From assembly GCF_003932785.1 (NCBI RefSeq), contig NZ_RQYT01000003.1:1-64000 (forward strand): DNA of 64,000 bases, given 5' to 3'. Position numbers and translations under genes: made by a program. A model generated the notes under the pieces. It searched no databases, was not told the DNA's origin, and was given only the letters and a program-made list of their open reading frames with translations. The stretch's first letter is position 1. Every line of letters starts with the position of its first letter. Of this stretch, positions 53,727 through 63,988 are shown piece after piece. The DNA comes from Arachnia propionica (GTDB lineage Bacteria; Actinomycetota; Actinomycetes; Propionibacteriales; Propionibacteriaceae).

Positions 53727-54664
53727 TGAGCCGTCGACCCCGCACGACCAGGTCGGAGCCCGGCACGTTGCGCGTGCGGGGTCGACGAGCCCTGCCGCTC
53801 TATCTGGCCGTCTCGCCCTACTACCTGCTCTTCGCCCTCTTCGCCGCCGTCCCCATCGCCTTCACCGCCTACATCTCCCTGACCAGCTGGTCGGGTCTCG
53901 GCGAGGCAAGGTTCGTGGGCCTGAAGAACTACGAGTGGCTCGTCACCGACAAGCTGTTCTGGAAGTCGCTGGTCAACACCCTCATCCTGTGGGTGATGTC
54001 GACGGTGCCGTGCCTGACCATCGCCACCCTCGTCGCCCTGGCCCTCAACAGCGTGACGCGCTTCTCCAACACCTACCGCGTGGCCTACCTGCTGCCGAAC
54101 GTCACCTCGCTGGTGGCGATGGGCATCCTGTTCAGCTCCGTCTTCTCCAGCAACTTCGGCCTCGCCAACGCCTTCCTCAACGTGTTGGGGATGGAGAACG
54201 TGAAATGGCTCAAGACGGAGTGGGGCATCAAGATCGCGATCGCGACCCTGACCACGTGGAGCTTCGTCGGCTACAACGCCCTCATCATCCTGGCCGGCCT
54301 CCAGTCCATCCCGAAGCAGATCTACGAGGCGGCCGCGCTCGACGGGGCGGGTCCGGTGAAGCAGTTCTTCTCCATCACCCTGCCGCTGCTGCGACCCATC
54401 GTGCTGTTCGTCACCATCATGTCGACGATCGGTTCACTCCAGTCGTTCACCGAGTCCCAGGTCATGACGAGTTCCCAGGTGAGCAGCGCCGCCGCCAGTG
54501 GGGGTGTGGGCAACTCGGGTCTCACCATGGTGATGTACTTCTACGCCGTCGCCTTCCAGGACAACCGCTACGGCTACGGCGCCGCGATCGCGTGGGGCGT
54601 CGTGGTGGTGGTCCTCGTCTTCGCCATCATCAACTTCTTCGCGGTGAGGAGGCGGGAGTCGTGA
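53726..54664 (+). CDS. Sugar ABC transporter permease 1 (MalF-type)
   Basis: 312 residues with six predicted membrane helices after a basic N-terminus. The cytoplasmic EAA loop (IYEAAALDGAGPVKQFFSITLPLLRP) is the ATPase-docking motif. TGATG overlap with the binding-protein stop and a GTGA overlap with the second permease indicate one operon. No ATP-binding subunit is in this window, so a shared MsiK-type ATPase from elsewhere is expected. Confidence 0.93.
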   Translation: MSRRPRTTRSEPGTLRVRGRRALPLYLAVSPYYLLFALFAAVPIAFTAYISLTSWSGLGEARFVGLKNYEWLVTDKLFWKSLVNTLILWVMSTVPCLTIATLVALALNSVTRFSNTYRVAYLLPNVTSLVAMGILFSSVFSSNFGLANAFLNVLGMENVKWLKTEWGIKIAIATLTTWSFVGYNALIILAGLQSIPKQIYEAAALDGAGPVKQFFSITLPLLRPIVLFVTIMSTIGSLQSFTESQVMTSSQVSSAAASGGVGNSGLTMVMYFYAVAFQDNRYGYGAAIAWGVVVVVLVFAIINFFAVRRRES

Positions 54665-55509
54665 GCACGTCGACCACTCGCCGCCGACCTGTCCCCGTCG
54701 CGGCCATCGGCAGGCACGTCTTCCTCATCGCCGGGGCGCTGCTGGCCTTCTTCCCGTTCTACTGGATGTTCGTGCTGTCGACGCACCGGTCGGCCGCCAT
54801 CTACGAGTTCCCGCCGCCCCTGCTGCCCGGGGATCGGGGGGTGGAGAACTTCCAGACCGTGACGAACACCGTCAACGTGCTCGGGGCGATGGCCAACACG
54901 TTCATCGTCGCGACCGTCGTGACGACCGTGGTCCTTTTCCTGGACTCCATCGCGGCCTTCGCGTTCTCCAAGTACGCCTTCAAGGGGCGCAATCTCCTGT
55001 TCGGGATCATCATGCTGACCTTCCTGCTGCCCGGTCAGCTCTCCACCATCCCGCTGTTCCTCATCATGAGCGAGATCGGCTGGGTGGGGAAGCTGCAGGC
55101 GGTGATGTTCCCAGCCTTCGCCAACGCCTTCGGGATCTTCTGGCTCCGGCAGTACTTCACCAGCGCCGTCCACGTCGAACTCCTCGAGGCCGCCACCATC
55201 GACGGGTGCGGTTTCTTCCGCCAGTACCTCCACGTCGCCCTGCCCGCCGCCCGCCCGGCCCTCGCCTTCCTCGGGATCTTCACCTTCATCGGCTCGTGGA
55301 ACGAGTTCCTGTGGCCCCTCATCGTGCTCAACAACCCGAACCAGCTGACCCTCCAGGTCGCGCTCTCCCAGTTGCAGACCGCCCACGGCACCGACTACGG
55401 CATGCTCATGATGAGCGCCGTCATCGCCGTCGCACCGTTGTTGATCGTCTTCATGCTCGGTTCTCGCCAATTCCTGCGTGGACTCACCGACGGTGCTGTC
55501 AAGATGTGA
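54661..55509 (+). CDS. Sugar ABC transporter permease 2 (MalG-type)
   Basis: 282 residues, six predicted membrane helices. EAA loop LLEAATIDGCGFFRQYLHVALP. The start is the GTG at 54661 (MSTSTTRRRPVP), directly overlapping the first permease stop by 4 bases. A longer frame from 53935 lies over the first permease and is rejected. It pairs with the MalF-type subunit to form the transmembrane path. Confidence 0.93.
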   Translation: MSTSTTRRRPVPVAAIGRHVFLIAGALLAFFPFYWMFVLSTHRSAAIYEFPPPLLPGDRGVENFQTVTNTVNVLGAMANTFIVATVVTTVVLFLDSIAAFAFSKYAFKGRNLLFGIIMLTFLLPGQLSTIPLFLIMSEIGWVGKLQAVMFPAFANAFGIFWLRQYFTSAVHVELLEAATIDGCGFFRQYLHVALPAARPALAFLGIFTFIGSWNEFLWPLIVLNNPNQLTLQVALSQLQTAHGTDYGMLMMSAVIAVAPLLIVFMLGSRQFLRGLTDGAVKM

Positions 55510-55548
55510 CGGTCCCCACACCAGCCCCTTTTCCGTCCAGGAGGTCCA

Positions 55549-56886
55549 GTGACAGCCCAGGCCCGAAGCTTCCACGTGTCCAACGGTGGCGACGACCGTC
55601 GATCGGGCACCTCGCCCGAGACGGCCTGGCGGAGCATCGCCAGGGTGCAGCAGGCGATCGACCGTGGGGAGGTGCGGCGGGGTGACGCCGTCCTGCTCCA
55701 CAGTGGCCACCGTTTCCACGGCCAGTTCACCGACTTCTCGGCCCTCCAGGGCGAGGGGCGGCTCACCTTCGGGGCCTACGGGGCGGGGGAGCGCCCGCAG
55801 CTCGTCGGGTACAAGGTCCTGGGCGATCCCGCTGTCTGGCGCAACCTCGGCCGCAACCGCTGGCAGGTCCAGCTGGACGACCTCGCCACCCACGGCGGCA
55901 ACCACTCCACCCGCGACGTCAACGTCGGTCTCATCGAGGTCAACTCGGAACTGCACGGCGGCCGCAGGGCCTCGGCGGACGAACTGTGCAACGCATGGGA
56001 CTGGCACTCGGATCTCGAAGCGGGGACCCTGACCGTGGTGTGTCACACCAATCCGAGTCGGGCCGGGGAGGTCAGGGTCGCTGTGGACGGACGGCTGTTC
56101 CAGGCCGCCGACGACATGACCATCCGGGGCCTCGACCTCGTGGGCTGCGGCGGCCACGGGATCCAGACCGAGGACGTCTCAGGGGTGCGGGTGCAGGGCA
56201 ACCGCATCCGGAACATCGGCGGCAGCGAGCTGACGACGTTCCACGTGCCGGGGGTCCGTTACGGCAACGGGGTGGAGATGTGGATCAACAGCCATGACGT
56301 CCTCGTCGAGGGGAACGTCATCCACGACGTCTACGACGTCGCCGTCACCCTCCAGGGGGAGCAGGTGGTCGAGCCGACCGGGGCGGATCCAGTCCGCCGA
56401 CACGGTTGGACCGATGTCCACGTGCGGGGCAATCGCATCAGCCGGTGCAGCCAGTCGTTCGAGATCTGGTGCCGCAGCCAGGTCCTCCGTGACGGCGACG
56501 TCGAACGCGTGCTCACCCACGATGGTGAGGGAGGCGGCTTCGTCCGGTGCACCTTCTCCGGGAATCACTGCACCGACGCCGGGGTCGGCTGGGGGTACCG
56601 GGTCCGGCCCAACAAGGACGAGGCGGGGGTGCACCTGCTGTCCTACTCGGAGGAACTCCCGATGGACCTGCGTATCACGGGAAATCGGTTCCTCGACGCC
56701 CACAACGCCTACATCTACCGACTTCCGGACGGGCCAACCGGACTCGTCATCGACGACAACGAGATCCGGTTGCGGCCAGCCCAGCGCATCCAGCAGCAGC
56801 CGAGACGACCCGAGACCTTCCCGGAACACGAGGCCTGGGCCCGAGCCACGGGATTCGACCTGAACTCGACCTGGCTGGAGGGGTGA
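55549..56886 (+). CDS. Cytoplasmic right-handed beta-helix protein 3
   Basis: 445 residues, no signal peptide. GTG start at 55549, after CAGGAGGTCC, and 39 bases behind the second permease, so it belongs to the importer operon. It shares GGDDRRSGTSPETAWRSIARVQ, the GHRFHGQF segment, YGNGVEMWINSHDVLVEGN, GVGWGYRVRPNKDEAGVHLLSY and ATGFDLNSTW with the two secreted paralogues. Lyase activity on imported fragments is an attractive but unproven role. No recognised catalytic residues. Confidence 0.75.
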   Translation: MTAQARSFHVSNGGDDRRSGTSPETAWRSIARVQQAIDRGEVRRGDAVLLHSGHRFHGQFTDFSALQGEGRLTFGAYGAGERPQLVGYKVLGDPAVWRNLGRNRWQVQLDDLATHGGNHSTRDVNVGLIEVNSELHGGRRASADELCNAWDWHSDLEAGTLTVVCHTNPSRAGEVRVAVDGRLFQAADDMTIRGLDLVGCGGHGIQTEDVSGVRVQGNRIRNIGGSELTTFHVPGVRYGNGVEMWINSHDVLVEGNVIHDVYDVAVTLQGEQVVEPTGADPVRRHGWTDVHVRGNRISRCSQSFEIWCRSQVLRDGDVERVLTHDGEGGGFVRCTFSGNHCTDAGVGWGYRVRPNKDEAGVHLLSYSEELPMDLRITGNRFLDAHNAYIYRLPDGPTGLVIDDNEIRLRPAQRIQQQPRRPETFPEHEAWARATGFDLNSTWLEG

Positions 56887-56931
56887 CGGCGTCGCCGTGT
56901 CCGATGTGGGCATCGACGGGGGCAGGCGCGC

Positions 56932-56937
56932 TAACGT
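56932..56937 (+). promoter_or_regulatory. Dyp peroxidase -10 box, leaderless arrangement
   Basis: TAACGT lies 6 bases before the ATG at 56944 and no ribosome site intervenes. It suggests separate transcription from the importer operon that ends at 56886. Confidence 0.5.
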
Positions 56938-56943
56938 GACCCC

Positions 56944-57843
56944 ATGAGCATCCCGCAACCCGGAATCTTCGCCCTCGGCACACCCGAGAACGCCTACCTC
57001 GAACTTGACCTTGTCCGACCCGACGCGCTGGAGGACCTGCTCGGTGCGCTCCTGGCACTGCCCGCCGCCTACACCGAGGGTGGCTGCAACATGGTGATCG
57101 GTGTCCGCCCCAGCCTGTGGCGGGCGCTCCACCCTGAACAGACCCCCGTCGATGCCGAGGACTGGACCGAGCCCATCGTCGGGACCTCCGGGTTCGAGAT
57201 GCCCGCCACCCCGCACGACGTGTGGGTGTGGCTCGCCGGCGCGGAGCGCGCCATCATCTTCGACCGCACCACGGAACTGCGCGAGGCCATCGCCGGGATC
57301 GCCACCGTCGCGACGGAACTGTCCGGGTGGCACTACAAGCAGTCCCGTGACCTCACCGGCTTCATCGACGGCAGCGAGAACCCGTCCCTCGTCGAGGCGC
57401 CCTCGGTGGCGTGCGTTGCGCCCGGGGAGCCGGGGGCCGGTGCGTCGATCCTGCTGTTCCAGCAGTGGCGTCACGAGACCAACTGGGCCGCACTCAGCCA
57501 GGAGGAGCAGGAGAAGGTCATCGGCCGCACGAAGCCGGACAGCGTCGAGCTGGACGACGACGTGATGCCCGAGACCTCCCACGTCTCGAGGACCGTCGTC
57601 GAGCACGACGGTGAGGAACTCGAGATGTTCCGCCGCAACGTCGGCTACGGCCGCACCGGGGATCACGGCACCCTGTTCGTCGGTTTCAGCAAGGACCAGT
57701 TCCGCCAGTTCGAGATGCTGCGGCGCATGGCCGGGACCGACGGGGTGCGTGATGCGCTCACCCGGTTCACCACCCCGCTGAGCGGTTCGGTCTACGTCGT
57801 GCCCTCGGCCACGGATCTGAGCGCCCACCTCGACGAGGACTGA
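56944..57843 (+). CDS. Dyp-type haem peroxidase
   Basis: 299 residues, class B type length. GFIDGSENP contains the catalytic distal Asp142, TSHVSRT holds the proximal haem ligand His213, and FRRNVGYG the distal Arg231. No signal peptide, so it may be cytoplasmic or packaged in an encapsulin, though no encapsulin gene or clear C-terminal targeting tail (ends HLDED) is nearby. It uses H2O2 to oxidise dyes, phenolics or other substrates. Physiological substrate unknown. Confidence 0.92.
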   Translation: MSIPQPGIFALGTPENAYLELDLVRPDALEDLLGALLALPAAYTEGGCNMVIGVRPSLWRALHPEQTPVDAEDWTEPIVGTSGFEMPATPHDVWVWLAGAERAIIFDRTTELREAIAGIATVATELSGWHYKQSRDLTGFIDGSENPSLVEAPSVACVAPGEPGAGASILLFQQWRHETNWAALSQEEQEKVIGRTKPDSVELDDDVMPETSHVSRTVVEHDGEELEMFRRNVGYGRTGDHGTLFVGFSKDQFRQFEMLRRMAGTDGVRDALTRFTTPLSGSVYVVPSATDLSAHLDED

Positions 57844-57860
57844 CGCGGGCCTGAGCTGAC

Positions 57861-58529
57861 GTGTGGGAGCTTGAGACACTCACGAGGCTCGGTCTGTCCG
57901 CCACGGGGATCATCGCCTTCGCCATCTCCGGTGCTCTCGCCGCGAAGCGGCGGGACATGGACGGGGTGGGGATCGTCACGCTGGCCTGTGTGACAGCCGT
58001 CGGCGGCGGCGCGGTGCGCGACATGATGATGGGCGCCACCCCCGTCGCCGCCCTGGTGGACCTGTGGATGATCGCCCTTGCAGCGCTCACGGGACTGGTG
58101 GTGATGTTCACCGTCCCGCCCAACGTCCGTGAGCGTGGGCCGCTGCTCGTCTTCGACGCCATCGGGCTCGGGATGTTCGTCGTCGACGGGGCCCTCAAGG
58201 GGCTGCATCACGGCCTGCACCCGCTCGCCGCAGCACTCATCGGGGTGGTGACGGGGGTCGGTGGCGGCATCCTGCGGGACGTGCTGGCCTCGGAGGTCCC
58301 CATCGTCTTCAGGCGTCGATCCCACCTGTACGTGGTCCCGGCCATGCTCGGCGGCCTCCTCATCGTCGGCCTCGACGCCATGGGTGCGGCCGGGATGGTG
58401 GGGATGCTGGGGACAGCAGGGTTGGTCATGGCCGTGCGGATCGCCTCGCTGCTGCGTGGCTGGCACGTCCCCGGCGGCCGCGTCGTCACCTGGCGACGGG
58501 AAACACCTTGTCCAGGAGAGCGTCCATGA
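57861..58529 (+). CDS. TRIC-like (UPF0126) membrane protein
   Basis: 222 residues. Two repeats of three helices each, with GGGAVRDMMMG and GVGGGILRDVLASEVP, the Gly-rich turn of the family (YadS/TRIC-type cation channels). GTG start at 57861. It probably conducts potassium or another cation across the cytoplasmic membrane. The last 44 bases overlap the 3' end of the convergent TetR gene. Confidence 0.88.
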   Translation: MWELETLTRLGLSATGIIAFAISGALAAKRRDMDGVGIVTLACVTAVGGGAVRDMMMGATPVAALVDLWMIALAALTGLVVMFTVPPNVRERGPLLVFDAIGLGMFVVDGALKGLHHGLHPLAAALIGVVTGVGGGILRDVLASEVPIVFRRRSHLYVVPAMLGGLLIVGLDAMGAAGMVGMLGTAGLVMAVRIASLLRGWHVPGGRVVTWRRETPCPGERP

Positions 58530-59040
58530 GGAACTCCAGGGAGCGAGGCGAGATGACACCGGCCCGGTCGAGGGCGATCATCGCCGCGTAGAGCTCCTCG
58601 AAGAGGTCGTCGTCCACGTCGGGGGAGACCCGCCCCTCCTCGCGCCACTGCTGCAGCTTCACGGCGAGCAGGGGGTCGAGCACCCCGCAGCGGGACTCCG
58701 GGCAGGCCACGGCCCGGAGGTGGGGGCCCAGCGCGTCCCCGAACCACTCGGCGAGGATCCGGCTGCCCTGCGCGGCCTCGATGGACCCCGCCACCCACTG
58801 GGGCAGCGCCACGCGGGGGTCGGACCAGTCCACGCTGGCGAGGAGGGCCTGCTTCGCCCGGTCGTTCTCGGCGAGGTACACCTCTGTGAACAGGTCCCGT
58901 TTCGAGGGGAATGAGTTGTAGAGACTCCCGACGGCGATACCTGCCCGTTTCGCGATGGCCGCCATCCCGGTGCGGGCGTAGCCGTGCCGGGCGAACTCCT
59001 CCCGCGCGGCGGTCAGGATCGGGTCGGGCGTGATCGGCAT
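58486..59040 (-). CDS. TetR-family transcriptional regulator
   Basis: 184 residues. N-terminal HTH (ILTAAREEFARHGYARTGMAAIAKRAGIAVGSLYNSFPSKRDLF) with the TetR signature. The C-terminal ligand domain is not assignable to a specific effector. It follows the cytochrome b5-like gene by 9 bases, so the two form one operon under the inverted repeat at 59432-59460. It is probably autorepressed. The 3' end overlaps the convergent membrane protein gene. Confidence 0.9.
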   Translation of the reverse strand: MPITPDPILTAAREEFARHGYARTGMAAIAKRAGIAVGSLYNSFPSKRDLFTEVYLAENDRAKQALLASVDWSDPRVALPQWVAGSIEAAQGSRILAEWFGDALGPHLRAVACPESRCGVLDPLLAVKLQQWREEGRVSPDVDDDLFEELYAAMIALDRAGVISPRSLEFLMDALLDKVFPVAR

Positions 59041-59049
59041 GCCTTCATC

Positions 59050-59418
59050 CTAGGAGTGGGCGAAGGAGCCGACGACCTTCATCTTCGGCAGGACCGAGCC
59101 GGGGTGTCCGGAGTTGATGAACTCCTCCGTGAGGTCGCGCCCGGCCGGCAGCCCGTGGTGGCGGCCCTCCTTCCACCGCTCCGTGACGTCGTAGACGACG
59201 CCGTTCACGGCGATCCAGGCGGGGCGCCCGTCGAGTCCGTCGTTGGCGGCGAGTTCCTCCGGGGTGACGGTGCGGGAGTCGATGAGGGACTGCTCCTCGG
59301 CGCTGAAGGTGCGCTCCACCTTCGCGGGATCGCCCTTGTGGGACTGGCGTGGCATGACGAGGATCGCCACCACGATGACGGCGACGATGATGAGGGAGAT
59401 GAGCAACCAGCGTGGCAT
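59050..59418 (-). CDS. Membrane-anchored cytochrome b5-like haem/steroid-binding protein
   Basis: 122 residues. One N-terminal membrane helix (LLISLIIVAVIVVAILVM) followed by a b5-type domain: RTVTPEELAANDG, RPAWIAVNGVVYDVTERW, GHPGSVLPKMKVVG. The haem/steroid-binding small domain of this type often accompanies TetR regulators in actinobacteria. Function is unresolved, possibly redox or ligand binding at the membrane. The ATG has AAGGAGGACCC upstream. Confidence 0.82.
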   Translation of the reverse strand: MPRWLLISLIIVAVIVVAILVMPRQSHKGDPAKVERTFSAEEQSLIDSRTVTPEELAANDGLDGRPAWIAVNGVVYDVTERWKEGRHHGLPAGRDLTEEFINSGHPGSVLPKMKVVGSFAHS

Positions 59419-59431
59419 GGGTCCTCCTTGA

Positions 59432-61059
<1,628 letters not shown>

Positions 61060-61070
61060 AAGGCCCTTCC

Positions 61071-62177
61071 ATGTACGAACTCGGCCGCTCCAAGAACACC
61101 ACGCGCGGTCTCGCCTTCGACGACGTCGCCATCGCGCCGGCCCGGAGGACTCGGGCCGAATCGGAGGTGGATCTCAGCTGGCGCATCGACGCGGTGACCT
61201 TCGACTCGCCCATCGTCGCGGCCCCCATGGACTCGGTGATGTCCCCCGCCACCGCCATCGAGATGGGGCGGCTCGGTGGGCTGGGGGTCCTCAACCTCGA
61301 GGGGCTGTGGACCCGCTACGAGGATCCGTCGAGGGCCTACGAGCAGTTGACCGAACCCGCGGACCAGGTCACCGCGACCCGACGGTTGCAGCAGATCTAC
61401 GCGGAGCCCGTCAAGGCCGAACTCATCGAGGCCCGTCTCGCCGAGATCCGTGCCGCCGGGGTGCCGGTCGCGGGGGCGCTCTCCCCGGCGAGGACCCAGC
61501 AGTTCGCCGACGTCATCGCACGCAGTGGCGTCGACTTCTTCGTCATCCGCGGCACCACCGTCTCCGCCGAGCACGTCGACGGGGCGGAGAACCCGCTCAA
61601 CCTCAAGGAGTTCATCTACCGATTTGATGCCCCCGTGCTGGTGGGGGGATGCGCCACCTATCAGATGGCGTTGCACCTGATGCGGGCCGGTGCGGCCGGT
61701 GTCCTGGTCGGGTTCGGCGGCGGTGCCACGCACACCACCGCGTCCGTGTTGGGCATCGAGGTGCCCATGGCCTCCGCGGTGGCGGATGTCGCCGAGGCCC
61801 GTCGGGACTACCTGGAGGAGTCCGGGGGGCGCTACGTCCACCTCATCGCCGACGGCGCCGTCGGGCGTTCCGGCGACATCGCGAAGGCGATCGCCTGCGG
61901 GGCCGACGCCGTCATGGTCGGTTCGCCACTGGCCCGGGCCACGGAGGCCCCGGGACGTGGGTGGCACTGGGGCCCCGAGGCCTGGCACGCGACCCTGCCC
62001 CGGGGGGAACGGGTCTTCTTCGAGCAGGTGGGTTCCCTGGAGGAGGTCGTCAACGGGCCCTCGCGGCTGCCGGACGGCACCATGAACCTCGTCGGTGGGC
62101 TCCGCAAGGCGATGGCCCTGACCGGCTACACCGACATCAAGTCCTTCCAGCGCATCGACATGATGGTGCACCGATGA
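61071..62177 (+). CDS. guaB3: GuaB3-like IMP dehydrogenase family protein
   Basis: 368 residues, lacks the CBS pair. It keeps the barrel opening SKNTTRGLAFDDVAIAPARRT and phosphate-binding loop IADGAVGRSGDIAKAIACGADAVMVGSPL, but the active-site loop is FGGGATHTTASVLGI, with no Cys at the catalytic position. In actinobacteria this GuaB3 group is distinct from true IMPDH. Its activity is uncertain, possibly GMP reductase-like or regulatory. The chorismate mutase start overlaps its stop. Confidence 0.88.
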   Translation: MYELGRSKNTTRGLAFDDVAIAPARRTRAESEVDLSWRIDAVTFDSPIVAAPMDSVMSPATAIEMGRLGGLGVLNLEGLWTRYEDPSRAYEQLTEPADQVTATRRLQQIYAEPVKAELIEARLAEIRAAGVPVAGALSPARTQQFADVIARSGVDFFVIRGTTVSAEHVDGAENPLNLKEFIYRFDAPVLVGGCATYQMALHLMRAGAAGVLVGFGGGATHTTASVLGIEVPMASAVADVAEARRDYLEESGGRYVHLIADGAVGRSGDIAKAIACGADAVMVGSPLARATEAPGRGWHWGPEAWHATLPRGERVFFEQVGSLEEVVNGPSRLPDGTMNLVGGLRKAMALTGYTDIKSFQRIDMMVHR

Positions 62178-62470
62178 GCCCCGACGAGGCCGCGGCCGAA
62201 CTGCGTCGGCTGCGCGGCAGCATCGACAACATGGACGCGATGCTCGTCCACCTGTTGGCGGAACGGTTCAAGATCACCCAGCAGGTGGGGGAGCTCAAGG
62301 CGCGTGCCGGTCTGCCCGCGGCTGACCCGCAACGCGAGGCCGAGCAGATCAGGCGGCTCAGGGCCCTGGCGGAGGAATCGCACCTGGACCCTGAGTTCGC
62401 CGAGAAGGTGTTGAACTTCATCGTTGCCGAGGTCGTCCGGCACCACGAACGGATAGCCGCGACCGGCTGA
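62174..62470 (+). CDS. Chorismate mutase (AroQ type)
   Basis: 98 residues. Catalyses chorismate to prephenate for Phe/Tyr synthesis. All-helical AroQ pattern: LRRLRGSIDNMDAMLVHLLAERFKITQQVGELKA, then REAEQIRRL and EFAEKVLNFIVAEVVRHH. The ATG at 62174 overlaps the guaB3-like stop by 4 bases, so it is translationally coupled to a purine gene. Cytoplasmic, stand-alone, no DAHP synthase fusion. In mycobacteria a similar small AroQ binds DAHP synthase. Confidence 0.92.
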   Translation: MSPDEAAAELRRLRGSIDNMDAMLVHLLAERFKITQQVGELKARAGLPAADPQREAEQIRRLRALAEESHLDPEFAEKVLNFIVAEVVRHHERIAATG

Positions 62471-62483
62471 GGGGCGACCCCGG

Positions 62484-62843
62484 TCAGGGGTGCGGGTAAC
62501 CGCCCGGGAAGTGTCCGGCCTGCGTGGCCGCTCGGCGACGCTTGCTCTGCCTGGCCTGCATGACCCCGCCCGTGACGGCGGTGCCGATGGCCGCGGCGGC
62601 CAGCCCCAGCCCGGCCCAGCGCGCGGGAAGCGCCGAACGCGTGTCCCAGTTCCAGTACTTCTCGAAGTCCTCGGAACTCAGGCGGCACTCCTTGCCGTCC
62701 TTCTCGATGGCGAAGCCCGAGGTGGGTTGCCCCTCCGCAACGCAGTTCACCTCGGGGGCTGGGCCCAGGTGTTTGATGGTGATGAGGCCGATCCCAGCGA
62801 TGAGCAGGATCCCGGCGACAATGTAGAGATACCAAGCTTTCAT
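62484..62843 (-). CDS. Small two-helix membrane protein
   Basis: 119 residues. One N-terminal helix (LYIVAGILLIAGIGLITI), an external stretch with two cysteines (NCVAEG and KECRLS) that could form a disulphide, a second helix (AGLGLAAAAIGTAVTGGVM) and a basic tail with QSKRRRAATQ. Function unknown. It lies convergent to the chorismate mutase gene and 13 bases from it. Confidence 0.7.
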   Translation of the reverse strand: MKAWYLYIVAGILLIAGIGLITIKHLGPAPEVNCVAEGQPTSGFAIEKDGKECRLSSEDFEKYWNWDTRSALPARWAGLGLAAAAIGTAVTGGVMQARQSKRRRAATQAGHFPGGYPHP

Positions 62844-62888
62844 GAACGAAAGCTACCATCGGGTCCCGGGCCGGGGGCGGGAGGGGAG

Positions 62889-63887
62889 TCACGCGGAACT
62901 GGAGCGACGCACGATGAGGCTGGGCTGGAGCACCACCCGTCGGTGCTCGTGGTCGGGGTTCGTCACGTGGTCGATGAGGAGCCGGGCGGCGTGATCGCCC
63001 ATGAGCGAGGTCGGCTGCCGGATACTGGTCAGCGGCACGATCCAGTTGGCGGCGAAGTCCACGTCGTCGTACCCGACGAGGGCGACGTCCTCGGGAATCC
63101 TGATCCCGCCCCTGGTGAAGGCCCGGTACACGCCGAAGGCGAGCATGTCATTGCCGCAGCACAGCCCGGTGGGTGGGCGTCGTCGGGCGAGGATCTGTTC
63201 CCCGGAGGCGAGCCCGCTCGGCTGCCCGATGCCGTCCGAGCGGAACACCTGCAGGGTCGTCGGGTCGAGGCCGGCCTCGGCCATCGCCTCCCGGATGCCC
63301 TGCTCCCGCTGCGCGAACTGGGACAGGTCCGGCAGCCCCGCGACGAAGCCCAGCCGGGTGTGGCCGAGGGAGATGAGGTGCTGGGCGGCCATGCGTCCCC
63401 CGGCGACGTGGTCCACCGAGACCGAACACGGATGGTCCGTTGAGGTGTGGTCGATCAGGACCAGGGGGACCCCGTGCGCGGCCTCGACGGGGGGATGGCC
63501 GCCGCCGGCCGGGGTGAGCAGCGCCCCGGCGACGCGCTGCGCCGCGAGGGTGCGCAGCAGCGTCTCCTCCCGGTCGTGATCGTTCTCGGAGTTGCTGAGG
63601 ATCAGGACGTGGCCCAGCTCCGCCGCGGCCCGTTCGACGGCGTGGGCCACCTCCATGAAGAAGGGGCTGAGGAGGTCGACCACGACGAGCCCGAGCAGGT
63701 TGCTGGCGGCGCCCGTGAGCACCCTCGCCTGCTGGTTGGGGACGAAGCCGAGATCCCGGATCGCGGCGAGGACGAGGTCGCGGGTGGTGGGGGAGACCCG
63801 TTCCGGGTGGTTGAGGGTGTTGCTCACGGTGCCGGGGGACACCCCGGCCCGCGCGGCCACCTCGGCGACCCCGACGCGTTTGGTCAT
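62889..63887 (-). CDS. LacI-family transcriptional regulator
   Basis: 332 residues. N-terminal HTH with VGVAEVAARAGVSPGTVSNTLNHPERVS and hinge helix. The C-terminal periplasmic-binding-like domain (GLVVVDLLSPFFMEVAHAVERAA, ALVGYDDVDFAANWIVPLTSIRQP) binds a sugar. The start at 63887 (MTKRVG) has GGGAGCAGG upstream. A start at 63917 is possible. It lies next to the window edge, so its target operon, probably on the right, is cut off. Confidence 0.9.
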   Translation of the reverse strand: MTKRVGVAEVAARAGVSPGTVSNTLNHPERVSPTTRDLVLAAIRDLGFVPNQQARVLTGAASNLLGLVVVDLLSPFFMEVAHAVERAAAELGHVLILSNSENDHDREETLLRTLAAQRVAGALLTPAGGGHPPVEAAHGVPLVLIDHTSTDHPCSVSVDHVAGGRMAAQHLISLGHTRLGFVAGLPDLSQFAQREQGIREAMAEAGLDPTTLQVFRSDGIGQPSGLASGEQILARRRPPTGLCCGNDMLAFGVYRAFTRGGIRIPEDVALVGYDDVDFAANWIVPLTSIRQPTSLMGDHAARLLIDHVTNPDHEHRRVVLQPSLIVRRSSSA

Positions 63888-63988
63888 ACCTGCTCCCAGC
63901 GGTGCGGAGGCGGCCATGAGCCGCTCCTCCAGGTCACGGAAAGGTATCGATCGTCCTCGGGGACTACCCGGGGCGTGATCCTGTACGT

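Noticed and set aside
54574-57879. Long minus-strand frames behind the permease, beta-helix 3 and Dyp genes
   Set aside because: They are antisense to well-supported genes and their products lack any family signature.
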